Below are positions 28,955 through 36,147 of a stretch of DNA of 45,883 nt, one piece after another (the stretch's first letter is position 1; every line of letters starts with the position of its first letter). This DNA is from Candidatus Hydrogenedentota bacterium. GTDB taxonomy: Bacteria > Hydrogenedentota > Hydrogenedentia > Hydrogenedentales > JAGMZX01. The stretch lies in contig JAKQEQ010000033.1 in the NCBI GenBank assembly GCA_029556545.1, positions 1-45,883 on the forward strand, written 5' to 3'. Made by a program: the position numbers and the translations under genes. Under the pieces are notes generated by a model that saw only the letters and a list, made by a program, of their open reading frames with translations, had not been told where the DNA came from and ran no database searches.

Positions 28955-29545
28955 ATGGCGCTTGAGCAGATAAGCCAGGCGGTGCTCGATACCGCCCGCA
29001 CCGAGGCCGACCATATTCTGAAGGCCGCTCAACTCGCCGCCGAGAAGAAGGCGCAATCGGGCCGGGAAGCGGCCGAGGCGGAGGGCGCACGGCGCTATCA
29101 AGCGGCCCAGCGGGCCATCGAGGAGGAATACGCGCGCAAGCTGATCCAGATCAAGGGCGCGGCGAACAAGGAATCGCTCGAGAAGAAGAACGCGCTCCTG
29201 CGCAAGGTCTTCGACCGCGCCCGCGAGGATATCCTCGGCCTGCCAGCCCAGGAATACGCGGCGATCATGCGCGCGCTCCTCGAACGCGCCGCGGAGAACC
29301 GGGGCGGCGCCGTGCGCGCGCACCCGGATGACGCACCGCTTTTCGAGCAATTGCTGCGCGATTTCAACGCGGGCCGCGAGGCCGCGCTGCACGCGCGACT
29401 GGACACCGCGCATCCATTGCCGGAGCGGGGCGGTCTTGTCTTCGTGAGTGAGACGTTCGAGGTGGACCAAACGCTCCGGACCTTGTTGACCGATGTCGAG
29501 TATGAACTGGCGCCCGCGATTGCCACCGAGGTTTTCGGCGCCTAG
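28955..29545 (+). CDS. atpE: V/A-type ATPase subunit E (peripheral stalk)
   Basis: 196 residues. The N-terminal half (1-90) is a long Ala/Glu/Lys coiled coil, and the C-terminal half is a small mixed domain that docks on the A3B3 head. The pattern (basic/acid heptads, then RALLERAAENRGG...) matches archaeal and bacterial E subunits. The ATG at 28955 follows GGAAGG. The gene order K-E-C-F-A-B-D is the common bacterial order. Confidence 0.92.
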   Translation: MALEQISQAVLDTARTEADHILKAAQLAAEKKAQSGREAAEAEGARRYQAAQRAIEEEYARKLIQIKGAANKESLEKKNALLRKVFDRAREDILGLPAQEYAAIMRALLERAAENRGGAVRAHPDDAPLFEQLLRDFNAGREAALHARLDTAHPLPERGGLVFVSETFEVDQTLRTLLTDVEYELAPAIATEVFGA

Positions 29546-29590
29546 CGCCGGTCCGGCAGATGCGCCGGCCCGTGATGTAAGGGATAACGA

Positions 29591-30586
29591 GTGGTTCCGC
29601 TGACTATGAACCAGCACCAGTGGGGCTTCGCCTGTGGACGCATCAGCGCCCTCGAGGGCCAACTGTTGCCCGAGGACCTGTTCCACGCCTTGGCGCCCCT
29701 CGAGCGCGTTGAAGACATCTTCAACCGGCTCCAGGATACCTTTCTGCGCGATTACATGCCCTCGGGCGGCGTGCATTGGACGGACTGGACCTCGACCATC
29801 GACACGTATTTCATCGATCAAACGCTGTCCCTCCGTCAGGACCTGCCGATACCGGCGCTGGCCGACCTGTTCCTGCTCCCCTTCGATTACATGAACCTTA
29901 AGCGCGCCGTCCTCAACCGGGGCCAATATCCCTTCGGCGCGAACGTATTCTCGACGGACCGGCTCTCGGACGTGGCGGGCGGCGACGCCAGCCTGCTGCC
30001 GGACGAGTTGCGCCCGCTTGTGGCCTCGCTCGCGGCGATCGGCGGCGGCGAAGGCGAAAGCGCGCTCTTGACGGACATGGCGCTCGACGGCGCCTACCTG
30101 CGCCACGTGCTGGCCATCGCGCGCGAGGTGGACGCGCCGCTGGTCTCCGCCTGCCTCGATCTGCTGGTCCTTGGGCGCGCGGTGGTCGTGTTATGGCGGG
30201 GCGCGCAGTCGGGCCAGTCGCTCAAGCGTTACGAACGCCACTTCCTGCCTATCAGCGCGTACAACGGCGTGCTCGAAGAATTGATCGCCACCAGCGACAC
30301 GGGCGCGTGGCGGCCCCTTATTCCGGGCGCAGTGGGCGACGTGTGGGAGGAGGCGCAGCAGAGCGCGGAAGAAGACCAGATCATGCATTTCGAGCAACTG
30401 CTGGCCGACCGCATCACGGCGCTGGCGCGCCAGGGCAAGCTCCAGACCGCCGGCCCCGAGCGGGTCTTCGGCTACCTCTGGGCGCTCAGCGTCGAGGGAT
30501 ACAACCTGAAACTGATTATCAGCGGCCGGGTCAACGGCGTGGACCCGGACCTGCTCAAGCGCAGACTGAGAGCGTGCTATGTCTAA
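29591..30586 (+). CDS. atpC: V/A-type ATPase subunit C (d/AC39 homologue)
   Basis: 331 residues, mostly helical with no membrane segment. It is the funnel that links the central stalk to the proteolipid ring. Family traits are FNRLQDTFLRDYMP near the N-terminus, LPFDYMNLKRAVLN and the late FGYLWALSVEGYNLKLI block. The start is GTG at 29591 with AAGGG upstream; an ATG five codons later lacks a site. The end overlaps the F gene by eight bases, so translation is probably coupled. Confidence 0.94.
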   Translation: MVPLTMNQHQWGFACGRISALEGQLLPEDLFHALAPLERVEDIFNRLQDTFLRDYMPSGGVHWTDWTSTIDTYFIDQTLSLRQDLPIPALADLFLLPFDYMNLKRAVLNRGQYPFGANVFSTDRLSDVAGGDASLLPDELRPLVASLAAIGGGEGESALLTDMALDGAYLRHVLAIAREVDAPLVSACLDLLVLGRAVVVLWRGAQSGQSLKRYERHFLPISAYNGVLEELIATSDTGAWRPLIPGAVGDVWEEAQQSAEEDQIMHFEQLLADRITALARQGKLQTAGPERVFGYLWALSVEGYNLKLIISGRVNGVDPDLLKRRLRACYV

Positions 30587-30899
30587 GGCGGTAGTCGTCG
30601 GAGAAAAGGCCCTGATTCTGGGCTTCAAGGGCGTCGGTTTCGAGATCGTCGACGCGGCGGACGGCGCGAAACTGCTCACGGAGTTGAACATGCTCGCGCG
30701 CGACCCCGAAGTGAAACTGGTGCTTGTGACGGAGTCGGTCGCCGCCGAGGCGCCCGAGGCGCTCGCCCAATTTCGGGAAACAAGCCGCGCGATCTTGACG
30801 ACGATCCCGACGCACAAGGGCAGCCGGCATATCGGCTTTAACGAAATGAGGAAAACCGTCGAGTACTCGATCGGCGTGGACATGTTAGGCAAAGAGTAG
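30579..30899 (+). CDS. atpF: V/A-type ATPase subunit F (central stalk)
   Basis: 106 residues with a CheY-like alternating alpha/beta pattern: VVVGEKALILGFKGVGF opening, a central LVLVTESVA strand, and an ILTTIPTHKG strand before the C-terminal helix. Subunit F associates with D in the central rotor shaft and modulates ATPase activity. The gene overlaps the end of subunit C by eight bases. Confidence 0.92.
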   Translation: MSKAVVVGEKALILGFKGVGFEIVDAADGAKLLTELNMLARDPEVKLVLVTESVAAEAPEALAQFRETSRAILTTIPTHKGSRHIGFNEMRKTVEYSIGVDMLGKE

Positions 30900-30971
30900 G
30901 GCGCAGCGGCCCCGTTCGGAGGGTAATCCTCCCGCGGCGGACCTTCAGCCGGGAACACAAGGGTTGACACT

Positions 30972-32729
30972 ATGAGCAGCAATCAGGGTGAAGTGGTCAA
31001 GGTCTCCGGGCCTCTTGTAGTGGCACGCGGCTTGACTGGCGCCCGTATGTACGAAATGGTGCGCGTGGGCGAGGCGCGCCTCTTCGGCGAGATCATCGAG
31101 ATTCGCGGCGGCGACGCCTCGATCCAGGTCTACGAGGAGACGGAGGGCATCGGACCTGGGCAGCCGGTTTTCCGCACGGGCGAGGCGCTTAGCGTCGAAC
31201 TCGGGCCGGGCCTGATCCGATCGATCTATGACGGCGTGCAGCGTCCGCTCGACAAGCTGAACGCGGAATTCGGCGATTTCATCGTCCGCGGCGCGGAGAG
31301 TCCCGCGCTGGACCGCAAGGCCCAGTGGGACTTCGTGCCGACGGCGAAGGTCGGCGACACGGTGGCGCCCGGCGACGTGCTCGGGACGGTCCAGGAGAGC
31401 AAGCTCGTCATCCACCGGATCATGGTTCCCCAAGGTATCAAAGGCAAGGTCGCGAAGATCGGGCCCGTCACCGGCAACGTCGAGACCGTGGTCGCGGTCG
31501 TGCAGACCGAGAGCGGCCCGGTCGATGTCAGCATGCTGCAACGCTGGCCGGTGCGCCGGGGCCGGCCCGTGCAGCGCAAGCTGCCGCCGTCGGACCCGCT
31601 GATCACGGGCCAGCGCGTACTCGATATGTTCTTTCCGATGACCCAGGGCGGCACGGCCTGCGTGCCGGGGCCGTTCGGCAGCGGCAAGACCGTGGTGCAG
31701 CATCAGCTCGCCAAGTGGGCCAACGCGCAAATCATCGTGTACGTGGGCTGCGGCGAGCGCGGCAACGAAATGACCGACGTGCTCATGGAATTCCCCGAGT
31801 TGAAAGACCCCGAGTCGGGCGAGCCGCTCATGGAACGCACGGTGCTCATCGCGAACACCTCGAACATGCCCGTTGCCGCGCGCGAGGCGTCCGTGTTCAC
31901 CGGCATCACCATCGCGGAGTACTTCCGCGACATGGGCTACTCGGTGGCGCTCATGGCCGACTCGACGAGCCGCTGGGCCGAGGCCATGCGCGAGATGTCG
32001 GGCCGTCTCGAGGAAATGCCGGGCGAAGAAGGTTACCCGGCGTACCTCGGTTCGCGCATCGCCAGCTTCTACGAGCGGTCGGGCAATGTCGTCTGCCTGG
32101 GATCGGACAACCGGCCCGGGTCGCTCTCGATTATCGGCGCGGTCTCGCCGCCGGGCGGCGACTTCTCGGAACCGGTCGTGCAGGCGACGCTGCGCGTCGT
32201 GAAGGTGTTCTGGGGGCTCGACGACAAGCTCGCGTTCGCCCGTCACTTCCCCGCTATCAACTGGCTGACCTCGTACTCGCTGTACCAGGAGGTCGTGGAC
32301 AAATACGCCAACGAACACCTGACGGCGCAGTGGCAGGCAACGCGGCAGCGCGCCATGAGCATTCTGCAGCGCGAGGCGGAACTCGAGGAACTCGTCCGGC
32401 TCGTCGGCATGGACGCCCTGCCGACGGAAGACCGGTTGCTCATGCAAGCCGCCAAGATGATCCGCGAGGACTTCCTGCACCAGAACGCCTTCGACGAGCG
32501 CGACACGTACACGTCGCTGCCGAAGCAGTTCCGCCTGCTCTCCGTCATTTTGCATTACTACGATCAGGCGAAACCGGCGCTCGCCGCGGGCGCGCCGTTG
32601 AACAAACTGCTTGCCCTCGAGGTTCTTGACGACGTATCCAAGGCGAAGCTCATTGCGGAAGACCAACTGGATGCTTTTGACGAGTTGAAGAACAAAATCA
32701 CCCAAGCCATTGACGCGGTGCCGCGCTGA
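30972..32729 (+). CDS. atpA: V/A-type ATPase catalytic subunit A
   Basis: 585 residues. It hydrolyses or synthesises ATP at the A/B interface. The A-type Walker motif GPFGSGKT is at 233-240 with K239. GCGERGNEM, the catalytic Glu region, and the ADSTSRWAEA motif follow. The bulge (non-homologous region, about 100-190) that distinguishes A from F-type beta subunits is present. The ATG at 30972 follows AAGGG, eight bases away. A large repeat block immediately follows the stop and separates it from subunit B, unlike the usual few-base spacing. Confidence 0.98.
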   Translation: MSSNQGEVVKVSGPLVVARGLTGARMYEMVRVGEARLFGEIIEIRGGDASIQVYEETEGIGPGQPVFRTGEALSVELGPGLIRSIYDGVQRPLDKLNAEFGDFIVRGAESPALDRKAQWDFVPTAKVGDTVAPGDVLGTVQESKLVIHRIMVPQGIKGKVAKIGPVTGNVETVVAVVQTESGPVDVSMLQRWPVRRGRPVQRKLPPSDPLITGQRVLDMFFPMTQGGTACVPGPFGSGKTVVQHQLAKWANAQIIVYVGCGERGNEMTDVLMEFPELKDPESGEPLMERTVLIANTSNMPVAAREASVFTGITIAEYFRDMGYSVALMADSTSRWAEAMREMSGRLEEMPGEEGYPAYLGSRIASFYERSGNVVCLGSDNRPGSLSIIGAVSPPGGDFSEPVVQATLRVVKVFWGLDDKLAFARHFPAINWLTSYSLYQEVVDKYANEHLTAQWQATRQRAMSILQREAELEELVRLVGMDALPTEDRLLMQAAKMIREDFLHQNAFDERDTYTSLPKQFRLLSVILHYYDQAKPALAAGAPLNKLLALEVLDDVSKAKLIAEDQLDAFDELKNKITQAIDAVPR

Positions 32730-33143
32730 CGGGCGCGGCACGGGCATCTCGCCCGTGATTGGCGCTTATGTGTGTCGTCGCGGAATTTTGGCCGAAGGAC
32801 CGGTGACATGATAGGTGCGCGATTGCCGGTCGGGAGTGGCCAATGAGCCCCGAAGGGGCGGTGACATGATAGCCCAGGGCAACGCCCTGGGAATAAGGAC
32901 ATGCAACAATGCACAGCCCTGAAAGGGCGAAACAAGACGGCGCAAGCCGAGCGCGATGTTGCGCCCTTTCAGGGCTTAAATTGGGATTTGCCCGTTTTCC
33001 CAGGGCGTTGCCCTGGGCTGATATGTGGCGGGCCTTTGGCCCGCGGGTGTCGCGCCCGTGATTTTGGGCAAACGCCCACATGCGGCGCGATCCGTCGACG
33101 GCGGATGCGCGCGTCAACAAAGGCATGAAAGAAGGATAAGGCC
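32730..33143. repeat. Block of palindromic repeats splitting the V-ATPase operon
   Basis: No gene is visible. The block contains a half copy of the 55-bp palindrome (32735-32760), two copies of a GGTGACATGATAG box (about 32801 and 32860), and the palindrome CCCAGGGC-AAC-GCCCTGGG (32873-32891). It also holds CCCTGAAAGGGC/GCCCTTTCAGGGC inverted copies (about 32923 and 32961), a reversed CCCAGGGC-GTT-GCCCTGGG near 33000-33015, and another half element at 33040-33063. The copies are arranged almost symmetrically, so the whole block could fold back on itself. The final 25 bases carry the subunit B ribosome site. Confidence 0.8.
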
Positions 33144-34529
33144 GTGGTTACGAGAGAGTATCGCACAGCAAAAGAGATTATCGGGCCGCTCATCCTCGTC
33201 GAGGGGGTGGATGGCATTACGTACGGCGAACTGACGGACATCAAGCTGTCCGACGATTCGCTGCGCCGCGGGCGCGTCCTCGAGGTTAACGGGGACAAGG
33301 CCGTCGTCCAGGTCTTCGAGGGCACCAGCGGCCTCGCGCTCGAGGACATCGCGATCAAGTTCCTCGGGAAGGGCCAGGAACTGGGCGTGTCCAGCGACAT
33401 GCTGGGGCGCGTCTTCGACGGATTCGGACGGCCCATTGACGAGGGCCCGGCCATCATCCCCGAGAAGTGGCTCAACATCAACGGCAGTCCGATGAACCCC
33501 TATGCGCGCGATTATCCGAACGAGTTCATCCAGACGGGCATCTCGACCATCGACCTGTTGAACACGCTCGTGCGCGGCCAGAAACTCCCCATCTTTTCCG
33601 GGTCCGGCCTGCCCCACTCGCGCATGGCCGCACAGATCGCCCGACAGGCAAAGGTGCTCAAGACCGGCGAGAAATTCGCCGTCGTCTTCGCCGCTATGGG
33701 CATCACCTTCGAGGAAGCTGAATTCTTTATTGCCGACTTCCGCCGCACGGGCGCCATCGAGCGCGCGGTCCTCTTCATGAATCTCGCGGACGACCCGGCC
33801 ATCGAGCGCATCGCCGTGCCGCGCATGGCGCTGACCGCCGCCGAGTTCCTCGCTTACGAAAAGGACATGCACGTCCTCGTCATCCTTACGGACCTCACGA
33901 ACTACTGCGAGGCGCTCCGCGAGATTTCCGCCGCGCGCAAGGAAGTGCCGGGCCGGCGCGGTTATCCCGGCTACCTCTACACCGACTTGTCCACGATCTA
34001 TGAGCGCGCCGGGCGCATCAAGGGCAAGAGCGGATCGATCACCCAGTTCCCGGTGCTCACCATGCCCGAGGACGACAAGACGCACCCGATCCCGGACCTC
34101 ACCGGCTACATCACCGAGGGCCAGATCATTCTGAGCCGTCCGATCCACGCCCAGGGCATTTACCCGCCCGTGGACGTACTGCCGTCGCTCTCGCGCCTCA
34201 AGGACAAGGGCATTGGCAACGGCAAGACGCGCGAGGACCACGCCGACGTGATGAACCAGCTCTACGCCGCCTACGCCCGCGGCAAGAACGCGAAGGAGCT
34301 CGCGGTCGTGCTCGGCGAGTCGGCCCTGAGCGAGGAAGACGTTCTGTTCGTGAAATTCGCCGACGCCTTCGAGGACAAGTTCATCCGCCAGGGCGAAGAC
34401 GAAAACCGGACCATCGAGGAGAGCCTGGCCCTGGGCTGGGACCTGCTCGCCATGCTCCCGCGGGCGTCGCTCAAGCGCGTGCGCGAGGCCTGGATCGAGA
34501 AGTATCATCCGAAGAAGGCGGCAAGCTAG
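33144..34529 (+). CDS. atpB: V/A-type ATPase regulatory subunit B
   Basis: 461 residues, homologous to subunit A but non-catalytic. The Walker loop is replaced by [17 protein letters not shown], the characteristic B-subunit form, and the [19 protein letters not shown]-terminal block is typical. It provides the arginine finger side of the A/B interface. The start is GTG at 33144 with GAAGGA upstream. The length matches the family (about 455-470). Confidence 0.97.
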   Translation: MVTREYRTAKEIIGPLILVEGVDGITYGELTDIKLSDDSLRRGRVLEVNGDKAVVQVFEGTSGLALEDIAIKFLGKGQELGVSSDMLGRVFDGFGRPIDEGPAIIPEKWLNINGSPMNPYARDYPNEFIQTGISTIDLLNTLVRGQKLPIFSGSGLPHSRMAAQIARQAKVLKTGEKFAVVFAAMGITFEEAEFFIADFRRTGAIERAVLFMNLADDPAIERIAVPRMALTAAEFLAYEKDMHVLVILTDLTNYCEALREISAARKEVPGRRGYPGYLYTDLSTIYERAGRIKGKSGSITQFPVLTMPEDDKTHPIPDLTGYITEGQIILSRPIHAQGIYPPVDVLPSLSRLKDKGIGNGKTREDHADVMNQLYAAYARGKNAKELAVVLGESALSEEDVLFVKFADAFEDKFIRQGEDENRTIEESLALGWDLLAMLPRASLKRVREAWIEKYHPKKAAS

Positions 34530-34554
34530 AGGTCGAGAAAGGAACGAATCTGCG

Positions 34555-35181
34555 ATGCGTCTCGCGGTCAATCCGACACGCATGGAACTGCTGCGGCTGC
34601 GCAAGCGGCTCGTGGTGGCGAAGCGCGGCCACAAATTGCTCAAGGACAAGCTCGACGGCCTGATGAAGGACTTTGGCGTCTACGCCAAGGAATACAAGGA
34701 AAACCGGCTCGCCGTCGACGCGGAACTGCCGCATGTCCTCAAGTTCTTCGTGCTCGCCGAGGCGACCTCGTCCCGCGCCATCACGGAAGACGCGCTCGAC
34801 CTCACGCGGCAGGAACTCGTTATCGAGGAGAAGTCGCGGCGCGTCATGAGCGTGGTCATACCGCACCTCGAAATCTCCTTTGGCGAAAGCCGGGGCGGCT
34901 ACTCGTTCATCCACACCTCGCCGGACCTCGACAAGGCCATCGCCGGTCTCAAGGCGTTCCTGGACCAGTTGCTCCGCATGGCGGAACTCGAGGAAACCGT
35001 CCGCCTGCTCAGCAAGGAGATCGAGAAGACGCGCCGCCGCGTCAACGCCCTCGAACACACGGTCATCCCGCGCATGGTCGAGACCATCAAGTACATCAAG
35101 AACAAGCTCGACGAGATGGAACGCTCGACCACCAGCCAGCTCATGAAGATTAAGGCCCAGCGCATGGCCCAGGCCATATAG
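34555..35181 (+). CDS. atpD: V/A-type ATPase subunit D (central stalk)
   Basis: 208 residues, two long helices forming the antiparallel coiled coil of the rotor shaft. The opening RLAVNPTRMELLRLRKRLVVAKRGHKLLKDK is a diagnostic V/A-type D N-terminus, and the RRVNALEHTVIPRM return helix is equally conserved. It starts 25 bp after subunit B and ends the operon. Confidence 0.96.
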   Translation: MRLAVNPTRMELLRLRKRLVVAKRGHKLLKDKLDGLMKDFGVYAKEYKENRLAVDAELPHVLKFFVLAEATSSRAITEDALDLTRQELVIEEKSRRVMSVVIPHLEISFGESRGGYSFIHTSPDLDKAIAGLKAFLDQLLRMAELEETVRLLSKEIEKTRRRVNALEHTVIPRMVETIKYIKNKLDEMERSTTSQLMKIKAQRMAQAI

Positions 35182-35537
35182 GGCTCTCAGCTATCAGGGG
35201 TCCTGTCCGCGTGCACCGCACAGGCGAATGCGCAACTTGCCGTTCCTTCTCCTTGCCGTGATGTTTTTCCGCGCCTGCATGTTCGACCATGGCGTCCGCC
35301 CGCGTGTCATGGTTCCATACGTCGAGCAGGCCGCCAAAGCCCCCCTTGGCATCCCGGATTTCAAATATGAGGCCTTGGCCGATGGCCTGCGCGCCCTGTC
35401 TGCCCGGCGACCAGGCGCCCCGGTCGGCGTGACGGACTTTCCGTGGGCTTCGGGGATATGCAATACTGCTTATGCTTGCGGATGTTCGCATCCGTGCGGA
35501 TGTTCTCATCCGTGAGTGCACGGAAGAGGTTTTTTGA
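35182..35537. other. 356-bp intergenic region of uncertain content
   Basis: Frames on both strands in 35194-35521 are open for 80-120 codons, but none has a convincing ribosome site or a known domain. The minus-strand reading (RDAKGGFGGLLDVWNHDTRAD) and the plus-strand reading are both protein-like, so a remnant or repeated element is possible. Two tandem palindromes lie at 35479-35512. Nothing else can be claimed. Confidence 0.4.
35479..35512. promoter_or_regulatory. Two tandem 16-bp palindromes upstream of hicB
   Basis: CGGATG-TTCG-CATCCG (35479-35494) and CGGATG-TTCT-CATCCG (35497-35512) sit on an 18-bp period, 26 bases before the hicB start. Possible roles are a repressor operator or an mRNA hairpin; the first has a UUCG loop. 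Confidence 0.6.
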
Positions 35538-35777
35538 ATGCGCTATTACAGCTTCGAAATTGTGATCGAGAAGGAGCCGGAGGATGTAGGATACTTCGCC
35601 TACAGCCCGACGCTGCCGGGATGCTTCAGCAATGGCGCCACGATAGAAGAGGCGAAACGAAACATCCGAGAGGCGGTTCAGCAGCATGTCGCCAGCCTGG
35701 AAGCGCACGGGAAACCCATCGAGCAGCATGAGCGTCTCGTTCACGTCGAGGAATTGACGGTTGGGGTTCCCGAATGA
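35538..35777 (+). CDS. hicB: HicB-family antitoxin (short form)
   Basis: 79 residues with the HicB/UPF0150 pattern: MRYYSFEIVIEKEPED, the conserved FAYSPTLPGCFSNGATIEEA and an amphipathic EAVQQHVASLEAHG helix. Short HicB proteins lack the C-terminal ribbon-helix-helix DNA-binding domain, and none is present here. The ATG at 35538 follows GGAAGAGG. The stop overlaps the start of the hicA remnant by four bases (ATGA). It would normally bind and inhibit HicA RNase. Confidence 0.88.
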   Translation: MRYYSFEIVIEKEPEDVGYFAYSPTLPGCFSNGATIEEAKRNIREAVQQHVASLEAHGKPIEQHERLVHVEELTVGVPE

Positions 35778-36001
35778 GCCGAATGCCGCAGGTTACGGCT
35801 CGATAGATTGTTCGGTTTCTGAGAAGCCAGGGTTTTGCGGACGACCGGCAGACGGGAAGCCATTTGACGCTCTGGCATGAAGAGCGATGTATCTCGGTTA
35901 CGGTTCCGGTGCATTCCGGTTGCGACATGGGACGCGGGCTGGCGGTGCGCATCCTCAAGGATGCCGGCTTCGCTGTGGACGATTATCTCCGTCTGAAGTA
36001 A
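35774..36001 (+). pseudogene. hicA: hicA toxin interrupted by an amber codon at position 11
   Basis: The frame from ATG 35774 is intact to TAA 35999-36001 (75 codons) except for TAG at 35804-35806. Downstream sequence keeps the HicA fold: IVRFLRSQGF, GSHLTLWH with the active-site His, SVTVPVH and the C-terminal GLAVRILKDAGF. One base change from a sense codon (for example GAG or AAG) explains the stop. HicA is an RNase-like mRNA interferase of the dsRBD fold. Either the toxin is dead and hicB persists alone, or the TAG is a base-calling error. Confidence 0.8.
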
Positions 36002-36147
36002 TGGACAGCACCCCGGCGGGTCAAGATATTCACACTGCCGTCTTCGGTCCGTCTCGGCGTACCTGACGACGAACCCTTGCGTAACTTCCTCGCGGACAAG
36101 CGCGTCCACGCGCGGACTCGGCGCGACCACCGCCATCGTCGTCTCAA

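Noticed and set aside
28208-30106. Long minus-strand frame opposite V-ATPase subunits K, E and C
   Set aside because: Shadow of three well-supported genes. Similar shadows lie opposite subunits A and B and the carbamoyltransferase.
36002-36147. Short minus-strand frame upstream of GH51's end
   Set aside because: No ribosome site or domain; probably the remainder between hicA and GH51.
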